Shown here in pieces: positions 50,854 through 59,068 of a DNA stretch of 64,000 nucleotides. A program made the translations under genes and the position numbers. The notes under the pieces were generated by a model. The model ran no database searches and was not told the origin of the DNA. It saw only the letters and a list, made by a program, of their open reading frames with translations. Source of the DNA: Actinotignum schaalii_C (GTDB lineage Bacteria > Actinomycetota > Actinomycetes > Actinomycetales > Actinomycetaceae); assembly GCF_034119425.1 (NCBI RefSeq), contig NZ_JAWUEL010000009.1, forward strand, positions 5,517 through 69,516, given 5' to 3'. Position 1 is the first letter of the stretch; each line of letters starts with the position of its first letter.

Positions 50854-51678
50854 ATGATTAATCTTCGCAGCGAGGCGGATATTCTGGGTATGCGCCAGGC
50901 GGCGCTCGTGGTGCGCGCGATTCACGATGACTTGCGCGCCCACGTACGTGCCGGGATGTCGACGGCGCAGCTTGACCAACGCGCCAAAGCCGTCTTGGAG
51001 GCACACGGTGCCGTTTCGAATTTTTACGGGTATTACGATTACCCGGCCCAGACCTGCATCTCCGTGAATAACACCGTGGTGCACGGCATCCCCAGCGAAG
51101 AGGAAATCCTGGCACCGGGGGACTTAGTCTCCTTTGACTGCGGGGCACTTCTCAACGGCTGGAATGGGGATTCCTGCTTTTCCATCGTCCTGCCGGGTGG
51201 GGATGAGAAGCAGATGGCTGCCCGCCAGCGTCTCTCGGATATCACCGAAGAGTCCATGTGGGTGGGTATCGCCGCGATGGCCACCGGGAAATTTGTGTCC
51301 GATATCGGGGCGGCCATTGACGACTTCGTGGTAGCCCAAGATCCCGAACCGGGTATCGTCGAAGAATTCACCGGGCACGGGATCGGGCGTGCCATGCACG
51401 AAGATCCCACGGTCTTTAACTACCGGACCCGCGGGCGCGGGCCCCGTCTCAAGGCCGGAATGGTGCTGTGTATCGAACCGATTCTTACCGCCGGCTCCCA
51501 GGAGAATATCACCCTGGCCGATGGTTGGACGGTGAAAACCGCGGATGGCAAGGATGCCTGCCATTGGGAAAGCCAGATTGCTAAGCACGCCGGAGGTATT
51601 TGGGTGCTCAATGAGCCCGATGGGGGAGCGGCCCGCCTCGCGAAGTACGGAGTGGTTCCGGTTCCCCTCGGGGACTAG
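50854..51678 (+). CDS. map: Methionine aminopeptidase, type I
   Basis: 274 residues from ATG 50854, no N-terminal zinc extension. Removes N-terminal Met. All five metal ligands are visible: Asp in VSFDCGALL, Asp in GWNGDSCF, His in GHGIGRAMHE, Glu in LCIEPIL and Glu in CHWESQIA; the substrate histidine lies in VHGIPSEEE. secY-adk-map is the standard order. Confidence 0.97.
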   Translation: MINLRSEADILGMRQAALVVRAIHDDLRAHVRAGMSTAQLDQRAKAVLEAHGAVSNFYGYYDYPAQTCISVNNTVVHGIPSEEEILAPGDLVSFDCGALLNGWNGDSCFSIVLPGGDEKQMAARQRLSDITEESMWVGIAAMATGKFVSDIGAAIDDFVVAQDPEPGIVEEFTGHGIGRAMHEDPTVFNYRTRGRGPRLKAGMVLCIEPILTAGSQENITLADGWTVKTADGKDACHWESQIAKHAGGIWVLNEPDGGAARLAKYGVVPVPLGD

Positions 51679-51693
51679 GCGGCGCCGTCGTAC
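51678..51693 (+). repeat. Dispersed motif M
   Basis: GGCGGCGCCGTCGTAC begins at the last base of the map stop. Confidence 0.65.
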
Positions 51694-51765
51694 AAAGAGT
51701 GCGCCGCGCACGCGGTTCTGCTACGGCAGCTGCACTCCGTATACACGTGACCCATAACATCGTTG

Positions 51766-51787
51766 CCGCCCCTTACGTAGGGGCGGC
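51766..51787 (+). terminator. Hairpin between map and infA
   Basis: GCCGCCCC and GGGGCGGC pair around TTACGTA. The U-tract is weak. A TAGTAT box (51797-51802) for infA lies just beyond, and a CCCGCAC/GTGCGGG stem (51858-51877) sits in the infA leader. Confidence 0.55.
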
Positions 51788-51897
51788 TTCGTGCAGTAGT
51801 ATTGAACGTCGGTGCCGTGTGCCCGTATGGCGCACGCTTGCGCACCGATTTTGATGTCCCGCACAATCCGGTGCGGGCAACACTGTTAGCGAGGAAC

Positions 51898-52119
51898 ATG
51901 GCGAAGAAAGACGGCGTCATCGAAGTTGAAGGTAGCGTTATCGAAGCGCTGCCCAACGCGATGTTCAAGGTCGAGCTGGAAAACGGGCATGAAGTTCTAG
52001 CCCATATTTCCGGCAAAATGCGTCAGCACTACATTCGTATCCTCCCCGAGGATCGGGTGGTTGTAGAGCTCACGCCCTATGACCTGAACCGCGGGCGGAT
52101 TGTCTACCGCTACAAGTGA
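51898..52119 (+). CDS. infA: Translation initiation factor IF-1
   Basis: 73 residues from ATG 51898 (GCGAGGAAC upstream). OB-fold: MAKKDGVIEVEGSVIEALPN, HVLAHISGKMR-like segment EVLAHISGKMRQHYIRIL and LTPYDLNRGRIVYRYK. Full-length. Confidence 0.98.
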   Translation: MAKKDGVIEVEGSVIEALPNAMFKVELENGHEVLAHISGKMRQHYIRILPEDRVVVELTPYDLNRGRIVYRYK

Positions 52120-52138
52120 TCAACAAGGAAAGTTATTC

Positions 52139-52255
52139 ATGAAGGTCAAGCCGAGCGTTAAGCGCATTTGCGATAACTGCAAGGTCATTCGGCGCCACGG
52201 TCGCGTCATGGTGATCTGCAGCTCGAATCCGCGCCATAAGCAGCGTCAGGGCTAA
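52139..52255 (+). CDS. rpmJ: Ribosomal protein bL36 (zinc-binding form)
   Basis: 38 residues from ATG 52139 (AAGGAAAG upstream), MKVKPSVKRICDNCKVIRRH to HKQRQG. The zinc ligands Cys11, Cys14, Cys27 and His33 are in place. One residue longer than the usual 37, through an extra Ser after Cys27 (ICSSNPRHK). Confidence 0.97.
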   Translation: MKVKPSVKRICDNCKVIRRHGRVMVICSSNPRHKQRQG

Positions 52256-52382
52256 ACGCCCCGTTGCACCAGCACTGTTAGCCGCAAGGCAACCCCCGGT
52301 CCGGAGGCCGGGGCTCACGGAATAGAGACCCGTGGGAACAGCAGTGCCCGACACCTCCGGCATAACTAAGGGAGCTAAGAAA

Positions 52383-52757
52383 TTGGCACGTCTCTCCGGC
52401 GTTGATCTCCCCCGCGAAAAGCGGATTGAGATCGCGCTTACTTACATTTTTGGCATTGGACGCACCCGCGCCCACGAGACCCTCGCCGCTACCGGGGTGA
52501 ACCCGGATACCCGCGTGCGTGATCTCACTGAAGACGATCTGGTGAAACTCAAGAACCATATCGACGAGAACTACAAGGTTGAAGGCGACCTGCGCCGCGA
52601 AGTCCAGGCCGATATTCGCCGCAAGATCGAAATCGGTTCGTACCAGGGCCTGCGTCACCGTCGCGGCCTGCCCGTGCACGGGCAGCGCACCAAGACCAAT
52701 GCGCGCACCCGCAAGGGCCCCAAGCGCACCGTGGCCGGTAAGAAGAAGGCCAAGTAG
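52383..52757 (+). CDS. rpsM: Ribosomal protein uS13
   Basis: 124 residues from TTG 52383 (AAGGGAGC upstream), giving MARLSGVDLPREKRIEIALT. The in-frame GTG at 52332 would add a nonconserved 17 residues and is rejected. GIGRTRAHETLAATGV, YQGLRHRRGLPVHGQRTKTN are diagnostic. 30S head protein contacting tRNA and the 50S bridge. Confidence 0.97.
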   Translation: MARLSGVDLPREKRIEIALTYIFGIGRTRAHETLAATGVNPDTRVRDLTEDDLVKLKNHIDENYKVEGDLRREVQADIRRKIEIGSYQGLRHRRGLPVHGQRTKTNARTRKGPKRTVAGKKKAK

Positions 52758-52786
52758 GCTTCGTCGTAGTTCAGGAGAAATAGATT

Positions 52787-53197
52787 ATGGCTCGTCAGAC
52801 TCGTTCTGCTAACGCCGGTGCACGCCGTCCGCGTCGCAATCAGCGTCGTAATGTCACCGTGGGTCAGGCCCACATTAAGTCCACCTTCAATAACACCATC
52901 GTGTCCATCACCGATCCCACCGGTGCGGTTATTGCTTCCGCTTCCTCCGGGATGGTTGGCTTCAAGGGCTCGCGTAAGTCGACTCCCTACGCCGCGCAGC
53001 TCGCCGCGGAAAACGCCGCGCGTCAGGCCATGGAACAGGGCATGAAGAAGGTTGACGTGTTCGTCAAGGGGCCGGGTTCCGGGCGTGAAACCGCGATCCG
53101 TTCCCTGACCGCCTCCGGGCTGGAAGTCACCTCGATTTCGGATGTGACTCCGCAGGCCTTCAACGGGTGCCGTCCGCCCAAGCGCCGTCGCGTCTAG
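52787..53197 (+). CDS. rpsK: Ribosomal protein uS11
   Basis: 136 residues from ATG 52787 (CAGGAGAAA upstream). HIKSTFNNTIVSITDPTGAV, VFVKGPGSGRETAIRSL and the C-terminal CRPPKRRRV are typical. The next gene is rpoA; rpsD, which follows rpsK in many bacteria, is missing here. Confidence 0.98.
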   Translation: MARQTRSANAGARRPRRNQRRNVTVGQAHIKSTFNNTIVSITDPTGAVIASASSGMVGFKGSRKSTPYAAQLAAENAARQAMEQGMKKVDVFVKGPGSGRETAIRSLTASGLEVTSISDVTPQAFNGCRPPKRRRV

Positions 53198-53230
53198 TAG
53201 CGGCGCGGTGTGTTGCGGCGTCTCCTTCTA

Positions 53231-53248
53231 GGTACGACGCCGGCGCAG
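53231..53248 (-). repeat. Dispersed motif M
   Basis: GGTACGACGCCGGCGCAG, reverse complement form with a 2-base shift, 33 bp after rpsK at the place where rpsD is absent. Confidence 0.5.
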
Positions 53249-53385
53249 AGGCCACGGCCTCTGCGGCACCCCTCCCAGGGCGCGAGCTTTGACAGAAAAA
53301 GCCGCGCCCGCACCTCGCGGACAGACAGAGTTTCGCGAGGGTACGCAAACCTCATATAGCGGTTGTTTGCGGAAAGGAAAGAATC

Positions 53386-54387
53386 GTGCTCATTGCACAA
53401 CGTCCCGTTCTGAGTGAAAAGAAGATCTCCGAATTCCGGTCCCGGTTCGTTCTCGAACCGCTCGAACCCGGATTTGGGTACACGCTGGGTAATTCCCTGC
53501 GCCGTACCCTGCTATCCTCCATCCCCGGTGCTGCGGTCACCTCGATCCGCATCGACGGGGTGCTCCATGAGTTCTCCACCATTCCCGGTGTGAAGGAAGA
53601 TGTTGCGGAAATCATCCTCAACCTCAAGGAACTTGTTGTCTCCTCGGATAACGACGAACCCGTCCTCATGTACCTGCGTAAGACCGGCCCGGGCGAAGTG
53701 ACCGCGGCGGATATCACTCCGCCGGCGGGTGTGGAAATTCTCAACCAGGATCTCCATATCGCCACCCTCAATGACAAGGGCAAGCTCGAAATCGACCTCA
53801 CGGTTGAACGCGGGCGCGGCTACGTTTCCGCGGCTCTCAACAAGGGCGATAACGATGAGATCGGCCGCATTCCGATTGACTCGATCTACTCGCCGGTGCT
53901 CAAGGTCTCCTACAAGGTGGAAGCCACCCGTGTGGAACAGCGCACCGACTTTGATCGCCTCGTGGTTGATGTGGAAACCAAGGAATCGACGACGCCGCGA
54001 GATGCGCTCGCCTCTGCCGGCAAGACCCTCGTGGAGCTCTTCGGCCTGGCCGTGGATCTCAATGACGAAGCCGAAGGTATCGAAATTGGTCCGGCGCCGG
54101 TCACCGAGCAGCGCTCCTCGGATCTGCAGCGTCCGATCACCATCCTCAACCTGCCCGCACGTTCTCAGAACTGCCTGCAGCGCGAAGGTATCCATACCAT
54201 TGGGGAACTGGTGCAGCGCTCGGAAGCCGACCTGCTCGATATTCGCAACTTCGGGGCGAAGTCCATCGATGATGTCAAGGATGAACTGGCGAAGATGGAC
54301 CTGAGCCTCAAGGATTCCGGATCGAGCTTCCTCGGTGGCGGATTCGATGACTACGGGATGCAGTTCAGCGACGATTCTCAGGCCTGA
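53386..54387 (+). CDS. rpoA: RNA polymerase alpha subunit
   Basis: 333 residues from GTG 53386 (GGAAAGGAAAG upstream). N-terminal assembly domain (RSRFVLEPLEPGFGYTLGNS, then LRRTLLSSIPGAAVTSI) and C-terminal UP-element/activator domain (about 245-315, ILNLPARSQNCLQREGIHTI with the conserved RSEADLLDIRNFGAKS). A Gly/Asp/Ser-rich tail ends the protein. Confidence 0.98.
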   Translation: MLIAQRPVLSEKKISEFRSRFVLEPLEPGFGYTLGNSLRRTLLSSIPGAAVTSIRIDGVLHEFSTIPGVKEDVAEIILNLKELVVSSDNDEPVLMYLRKTGPGEVTAADITPPAGVEILNQDLHIATLNDKGKLEIDLTVERGRGYVSAALNKGDNDEIGRIPIDSIYSPVLKVSYKVEATRVEQRTDFDRLVVDVETKESTTPRDALASAGKTLVELFGLAVDLNDEAEGIEIGPAPVTEQRSSDLQRPITILNLPARSQNCLQREGIHTIGELVQRSEADLLDIRNFGAKSIDDVKDELAKMDLSLKDSGSSFLGGGFDDYGMQFSDDSQA

Positions 54388-54419
54388 GCAGCCACATAAT
54401 TTTACTAGGAGAGTAGACA

Positions 54420-54998
54420 ATGCCTAAGCCCACCAAGGGTCCGCGCCTCGGCGGCAGCCCCGCCCACCAGCGCAAGATTCTTGCCAACCTGTGCAAGGAA
54501 CTTATTCATCACACGTCGATTAAGACCACCGAAGCGAAGGCTCGCGCGGTACGTCCCCATATCGAAAAGCTCATCACGAAGGCGAAGAAGGGGGACACCC
54601 ACAATCGCCGCCTGGCCCTCAAGGTGCTCGGTGATCGTGAAACCGCCTACATTCTCTTCGAGGAACTCGCCCCGCTGTTCGCGGAACGCGAGGGCGGCTA
54701 CACCCGCATCACCAAGGTGGGTAACCGCCGCGGTGATAACACCCCGATGGCCGTTATTTCGCTGGTGACCGAGAAGGTTTCCCCGAAGCAGGCGGTTGTT
54801 AAGGAAGCGGAAAAGGCCGCCGAGCGTGCCGCCGCTGCGGAAGAAGCTGAAACTGCTGAGTCGGCAGAATCTGCGGAGAGCGCCGAATCGGCTGAAAGTG
54901 CGGAGTCCGCTGAATCCGCCGAAAGCGCGGAGTCGGCAGAGTCGGCTGCCAGCGCGGATGAAGCTGCGGAAGCGGAGAAGGCTGAAGAAGCCAAGTAA
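54420..54998 (+). CDS. rplQ: Ribosomal protein bL17 with Glu-Ser-Ala repeat tail
   Basis: 192 residues from ATG 54420 (TAGGAGAG upstream). Residues 1-120 are normal L17 (PTKGPRLGGSPAHQRKILAN, YTRITKVGNRRGDNTPMAVI). From about residue 137 the tail contains some ten tandem ESA triplets (54850-54955), then A/E-rich sequence. The codons vary between units (GAA/GAG, TCG/TCT/TCC/AGC), so the repeat is kept at protein level. Acidic tails occur in other actinobacterial L17 proteins. Confidence 0.96.
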   Translation: MPKPTKGPRLGGSPAHQRKILANLCKELIHHTSIKTTEAKARAVRPHIEKLITKAKKGDTHNRRLALKVLGDRETAYILFEELAPLFAEREGGYTRITKVGNRRGDNTPMAVISLVTEKVSPKQAVVKEAEKAAERAAAAEEAETAESAESAESAESAESAESAESAESAESAESAASADEAAEAEKAEEAK

Positions 54999-55054
54999 GC
55001 GCGCCGGCGGAAGGTTCGGTTGCTTGACTGACCGGCCTGCCTGGAAGCTTGAGA

Positions 55055-55093
55055 AAAGGGCTTCGGAAACATGAGTTTCCGAAGCCCTTTTTG
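55055..55093 (+). terminator. Terminator after rplQ
   Basis: AAGGGCTTCGGAAAC and GTTTCCGAAGCCCTT form a perfect 15-bp stem with loop ATGA, then TTTG. Confidence 0.9.
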
Positions 55094-55164
55094 CTGCCCG
55101 CAGGACGCGCGGCTACTGTTGCCCGCAGGAGGCGGGGCCGCTGTTGCCTGCAGGACGCGGCTAC
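55092..55164. repeat. 25-bp tandem repeat, three units
   Basis: Units start at 55092, 55117 and 55142 with consensus TGTTGCCCGCAGGACGCGGC. They lie between the rplQ terminator and a hairpin element; a different tandem repeat precedes the related element at 62141. Confidence 0.75.
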
Positions 55165-55310
55165 GGTTGGGCGCGGCCGCGGGCACTGGCGCGGGTGGGG
55201 GGGGGAGCACCGTTTCGGGGCGATTTCGTGTTCCTTACGCGCACCCTGCGGGAGGCGATGTCCCGGACTCGCACTTTGTCTAGTCGGGCCGCCTCGCCCG
55301 CCGGGGCAGG

Positions 55311-55396
55311 GTGTTTTTCTGAGACGTACTGCGGATGTCGTACATGCGAAGTACAGCTCGGAAAACAGATACCACCTCCCCAGGGGTTGGTGTGAC
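55311..55396 (+). repeat. Hairpin element family B, copy 1
   Basis: Shares the 20-base core GTACTGCGGATGTCGTACAT with 62154-62173. TGTTTTTCTGAG (55312-55323) pairs with CTCGGAAAACA (55357-55367) outside a GTACT/AGTAC inner stem. The flank ends TGGTGTGACT in both copies. The stem bases differ from copy 2 but still pair. Nothing coding is seen in 55100-55410. Confidence 0.75.
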
Positions 55397-55413
55397 TATT
55401 GAACTTCGTGGGG

Positions 55414-55432
55414 CCCATGAGGCTCTCATGGG
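55414..55432. terminator. Hairpin before the ROK kinase stop
   Basis: CCCATGAG and CTCATGGG form a perfect 8-bp stem with a 3-nt loop, extended by GGGG/CCCC outside. It lies just downstream of the ROK kinase gene (minus strand). Confidence 0.5.
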
Positions 55433-55457
55433 AAGACCCCGCGTTTGTCTATTTACC

Positions 55458-56450
55458 CTACTGTTCCGCGCGGGCTCGCTCGGAAGCTGCCACCAGATCC
55501 CAGGCACGTACCCCGCCGCTCATTCCGGCGGCATTCGGGATAAAAACCACCGAGCCGCTCAGGCGTTCGCGCACGCTCTCGGTGATGAGCGCTGCGTTGC
55601 CGCCCCCGAGATAGAGGGTGTCCCAGCGGATGACCGGGTAGAGGGATTCAATAGCGCGGGCCACCTGCCGGCTCCACGCGGCATCACCCAAGCGGATGCG
55701 CTCAATTTCCCCGATCACGTCATCATAGGTGAGGCCCCAGCGCAGCGGGGCGTGCGAAAACTCCAGGTGGGGAGCCAATACCCCATTATCGACGATAGCG
55801 TTACCCAAACCGGTCCCGAAGGTCAGCACTACTTCTAGACCCTGACCGGTCACGGTTGCCGCGGCGGCCACTTCGGCGTCGTTGAGCACCAGGGTGGGCC
55901 GGGAAAAACGCGCGGCCAGCGATGCACGAATATCCAGACCGTTCCAGGCGGTCTCCATATCCGGGTCGAGACGGGTATGCGGACCGGCGCGGCGAATGTA
56001 ATGCGGGGTATACACCACAACGCCGTGGCGCAGCATCCCGGGCATGCCTACCGTGAGTCGCTCAAAATCAGCGCCCTCGGCGCGCAGCGCGGCGGCATCG
56101 GCGGCGATGATATTTTCCAGGGCCGCCGGTGAGAAAGGGTAGCGGACTGGGGTGCGCCGGGCTGGCCCGATCTGGGTACCGGCAGCGTCGAGCAGCGCCG
56201 TTTTAATGCCACCCCCGCCGCAATCTACCGCGAAGGTGCGCGGTCCGGAAACAGCGGCCGCGGTGGTGGCATTCGCGGCGTCCTCCGGGCTGGGTGCACT
56301 CGCGTACAGCGGTGCGGTGCCAAGAGGGAGGGCCGGCTCCTCGCTTTCGAGTACACGGCCCTCGGCTACGCGGCCCTCGGGCACGTGGCCTTCTGGCGCG
56401 CGGCTCTCGGGTATGCAGGAGGATGACTCGGCATGGGAAACTGGATCCAT
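55458..56450 (-). CDS. ROK-family sugar kinase (polyphosphate-glucokinase-like)
   Basis: 330 residues if ATG 56450 is used; GTG 56459 is possible but the true start may be further in. Residues 70-330 form the kinase: phosphate loop AVDCGGGGIKTALL (usually DxGGTGIK), GMPGMLRHG, catalytic LNDAEVAAAA, and LTFGTGLGNAIVDNG. The absence of the usual ROK zinc-cysteine motif and the GTGLGNA/SHAPL pattern resemble actinobacterial PpgK, which phosphorylates glucose with polyphosphate or ATP. The first 30 residues hold five-residue PEGRV-type repeats encoded by 15-bp DNA repeats. Its start codon overlaps that of divergent truA. Confidence 0.75.
   Translation of the reverse strand: MDPVSHAESSSCIPESRAPEGHVPEGRVAEGRVLESEEPALPLGTAPLYASAPSPEDAANATTAAAVSGPRTFAVDCGGGGIKTALLDAAGTQIGPARRTPVRYPFSPAALENIIAADAAALRAEGADFERLTVGMPGMLRHGVVVYTPHYIRRAGPHTRLDPDMETAWNGLDIRASLAARFSRPTLVLNDAEVAAAATVTGQGLEVVLTFGTGLGNAIVDNGVLAPHLEFSHAPLRWGLTYDDVIGEIERIRLGDAAWSRQVARAIESLYPVIRWDTLYLGGGNAALITESVRERLSGSVVFIPNAAGMSGGVRAWDLVAASERARAEQ
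56352..56411. repeat. 15-bp tandem repeats in the 5' end of the ROK gene
   Basis: Four units of about 15 bp, consensus TACGCGGCCCTCGGG on the plus strand, encode PESRA, PEGHV, AEGRV-like pentapeptides. They lie 40-100 bp from the truA start, so the region may really be promoter/intergenic DNA. Confidence 0.65.
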
Positions 56451-57324
56451 GAGTGACACGCTAGCGCAAAACCTTCGGCTTCGGCTTGATCTTTCCTACG
56501 ACGGTACTGAATTTCACGGTTGGGCAGCGCAGCCCGGCCTGCGTACGGTGGAAGGCACCCTCACAGAGGCTCTCGCGACGGTGCTGAGAGCACCGGTCAT
56601 GCTCACGGTGGCCGGGCGGACCGATGCCGGGGTGCATGCCCGGGGGCAGGTCGCTCATGTGGATGTGCCGCGCGCGGTGCTCGCGGCGGTGCAGGGGCGT
56701 TCGCAGGAGGTACCCACGCGAGTACTGGTGCGGCGCGTGCAGAGTTTGCTGGCGCGCGGTGCGAGCGGCCCGCGGGGGAGTGCCGATATTGTGCTCCACA
56801 GCGCCCGCGAGGTATCCCCCGATTTCGATGCCCGTTTTTCCGCGGTTTCGCGCGAATACACGTATCGCATTGCGGTGGGTCACTTCGATCCTTTACGACG
56901 ACGCGACGTCCTCTGGCTGGCCGGCCCGCTCGACCTGAGCGCGATGCGGGAGGCCGCGGCCTCCCTCCTGGGCGAACACGATTTCCTCTCCTATTGCAAA
57001 CCGCGCCCGGGGGCGACGACGGTCCGCGAGCTCCTGGCTCTGGACGTGGCTGAAGAAGGTGAGCTGGTAACCATTCACGCGGTGGCCGATGCTTTTTGCC
57101 ATTCCATGGTGCGCACCCTCGTGGGCTCTCTGCTCCGGGTGGGCGAGGGGCGGCGCGATACCGGCTGGCCGGCCCGGCGCTTGCGCGAAGCGAGCCGGGA
57201 TGGGGAAGTGGTGGTAGCCCCGCCCCATCCCCTCACTCTCGAAAAAGTGAATTATCCTGAACCGGGTCAGTGGGCTGCGCGCGCTGAGGCTTCTCGGGCC
57301 ATACGTACGCTGCTCGAGGATTAG
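56449..57324 (+). CDS. truA: tRNA pseudouridine(38-40) synthase
   Basis: 291 residues from ATG 56449, chosen because the family sequence starts at once (LRLRLDLSYDGTEFHGWAAQ); upstream in-frame sequence is the reverse of the ROK gene. Catalytic Asp59 is in GRTDAGVHARGQVAHVDV. YTYRI and HDFLSYCKP, then FCHSMVRTLVGSLLRVGEG match TruA. It modifies the anticodon arm of many tRNAs. Insertions near residues 85-105 are Ala/Arg/Gly-rich. Follows rplQ as in most bacteria, but here with the ROK gene in between. Confidence 0.93.
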   Translation: MSDTLAQNLRLRLDLSYDGTEFHGWAAQPGLRTVEGTLTEALATVLRAPVMLTVAGRTDAGVHARGQVAHVDVPRAVLAAVQGRSQEVPTRVLVRRVQSLLARGASGPRGSADIVLHSAREVSPDFDARFSAVSREYTYRIAVGHFDPLRRRDVLWLAGPLDLSAMREAAASLLGEHDFLSYCKPRPGATTVRELLALDVAEEGELVTIHAVADAFCHSMVRTLVGSLLRVGEGRRDTGWPARRLREASRDGEVVVAPPHPLTLEKVNYPEPGQWAARAEASRAIRTLLED

Positions 57325-57406
57325 CTGGTAGCTACCGTTGCGCGCGGCCGTGGCAATGCTGGCCACCACCATTCCACGCGCGGTGTGCATCTTCGATTCG
57401 AGCCGA

Positions 57407-57445
57407 TTTAACGTGTCGTCGGCCCCGGGTAAAATCGGTAACGTG
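57407..57445 (+). promoter_or_regulatory. Leaderless promoter of the LssY_C gene
   Basis: TTTAAC (57407-57412), 17 bp, TAAAAT (57430-57435), seven bases, GTG 57443. This is the best-formed leaderless promoter in the window. Confidence 0.6.
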
Positions 57446-59002
57446 ACTCAGGAACAAAGCCAAGCTGCGCAATCAACGCCGGTACGCTCGGTGCGGTACA
57501 GTGCTGACCGGCGCTGGCCGGTTCCGTCGCGCCCGCCCGCCTATGCGCGCCTGCCCCGGCAGCGGCTGCGGCGGGGGTTCCCTTTGTACGCGGGCTTGGC
57601 GGGGCTGTTCGTCGTCGTCGCCCTGATTTATAGTTTCTGGTTGGCCGTGCTCCTTTTATTACGGGGGCTTCCCGGGCAGCCGTTGTGGTGGCTGCACCTG
57701 CTGGTGTTTTGGGCGCTTGCGGCGTATTTCGCTTTCCCGCGCCTGCATCAGCTTTTTTCGCTTATGTACGTGCCGGATTATTTCTTCGGGCGCACCAAAA
57801 CCGCGGACGGCATCCTCGGGGACCCGGTCAATATAGGTTGGGAGGGTAGCGAAGCGGATATTCACGCGGCCATGCGGGCCGCGGGCTGGATCGAAGCCGA
57901 ACCTATTACTTTCCGTACCTCTTGGCGCATTATCGTGGCCGCGGTGCTGCGCCGTTCCTATCCTTCCGCGCCGGTGTCTGATTTGTATTTATTCTCTCGG
58001 AAACAGGAATTCGCCTACCAGCAGGAAGTGGACGGCAATGCGGCCCAGCGCCACCACGTGCGTTTTTGGCGCTGCCCACCCGATTGGACGCTCCCGGGCG
58101 GGGAACGCATCACCTGGCTCGCCGCCGGAACCTTTGATCGCAGTGTGGGGCTATCTATTTTCACGGGGCAATTCACCCACAAAATCGACCCGAATATCGA
58201 TGCGGAGCGGGATTTCATTATCAACACGGTTCGTTACGCGGATCCCGAAAGCCACGTGAGCGTGATCGAGCAGTATTTCAACGCCTATAGCTCACGCAAC
58301 GGCGGCGGGGATGAGATCCAAACCGATGGTGATCTTCCTATCCTCGATGTTACCGGCGCGGCCGTGCGCCTGGAAGAGAACTTAGAGGAGAGCGGCCCGG
58401 ATGCCGAGGGAACGTACGGTGAGGAAGCGTACGGTGCGGAAACGTGCAGTGAGCGTGGTTCCGGTAATGGTACGACGGCGCTGCCGGGCCGCGGGTGCTC
58501 TAGCCATCCGCGCGCGGGCCGGCGGGGTTCGGGATACCCGGGCCGGCGCCGGCACGCCGGCCCGGCCGGCAAGCCGGGGTGGCGCAATTCCAGTGCTATG
58601 GCAGAAAAGGCCACCGAGTTGGCACGTACCGCGGCCGAACACCGCGTCCCGCCCGGGGCTCTGCTCTTTTCCGCGGTGGCGATCACGGTACTGCTGGGAA
58701 CCGCGCTGGTCACCGATATGCTCCCCGCTTCCGCGGTGGATGTGGTGCTCTACCTGGTCATGCTGCTGCTCCTGCTCGGGGTGGCCAACCATTCCCGGGT
58801 GGCCTGGGTGCTGTTCCTTGCGTGCGAGGTAGGTATCGCACTGCTCTATCTCTTGCTGGCAACCACGGGGGAAACCGCAGCAATGTACCCGGCCGGGATC
58901 TCGGTGCTGGTGGTACTGGCGATCACTGCGCCGCATGTGCGCCTGTGGGTCACGGAAGGTCGGGCGGAACCCGTGGTGGATCTGCCCACCCCCATCCTGT
59001 AA
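57443..59002 (+). CDS. LssY_C-domain membrane protein
   Basis: 519 residues from GTG 57443; the frame is open upstream to 57338. Two transmembrane helices near residues 50-105 are followed by an LssY C-terminal-like domain (about 125-270: ADIHAAMRAAGWIEAEPI, SDLYLFSRKQEFAYQQEVDG, RHHVRFW, then FTHKIDPNIDAERDFI). A low-complexity linker of about 90 residues follows (pentapeptide EGTYG/EEAYG/AETCS units, then Gly/Pro/Arg-rich), and a C-terminal block of four membrane helices (about 410-505). LssY_C occurs beside or within membrane phosphatases, but no phosphatase motif is visible here. Function unknown. Confidence 0.7.
   Translation: MTQEQSQAAQSTPVRSVRYSADRRWPVPSRPPAYARLPRQRLRRGFPLYAGLAGLFVVVALIYSFWLAVLLLLRGLPGQPLWWLHLLVFWALAAYFAFPRLHQLFSLMYVPDYFFGRTKTADGILGDPVNIGWEGSEADIHAAMRAAGWIEAEPITFRTSWRIIVAAVLRRSYPSAPVSDLYLFSRKQEFAYQQEVDGNAAQRHHVRFWRCPPDWTLPGGERITWLAAGTFDRSVGLSIFTGQFTHKIDPNIDAERDFIINTVRYADPESHVSVIEQYFNAYSSRNGGGDEIQTDGDLPILDVTGAAVRLEENLEESGPDAEGTYGEEAYGAETCSERGSGNGTTALPGRGCSSHPRAGRRGSGYPGRRRHAGPAGKPGWRNSSAMAEKATELARTAAEHRVPPGALLFSAVAITVLLGTALVTDMLPASAVDVVLYLVMLLLLLGVANHSRVAWVLFLACEVGIALLYLLLATTGETAAMYPAGISVLVVLAITAPHVRLWVTEGRAEPVVDLPTPIL
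58469..58485 (-). repeat. Motif M inside the low-complexity linker
   Basis: GGTACGACGGCGCTGCC, one of very few copies inside a coding frame. It lies in the linker rather than a folded domain, beside 15-bp repeats (58407-58455). Confidence 0.45.
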
Positions 59003-59038
59003 AAGCGCCGGTGGAGTACCTCACAGCGCTAGTAAAGC

Positions 59039-59068
59039 TTTGACCGGCGTAGGCGCCACGGGTATGAT
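59039..59068 (+). promoter_or_regulatory. Promoter of rplM-rpsI
   Basis: TTGACC (59039-59044), 18 bp, TATGAT (59063-59068), leaving a leader of about 140 nt before rplM that may bind a regulatory protein. Confidence 0.65.

Noticed and set aside
57600..57625. CGTCGTCGTCG run in the LssY_C gene
   Set aside because: It encodes a valine run in a transmembrane helix and lacks the rest of the motif.
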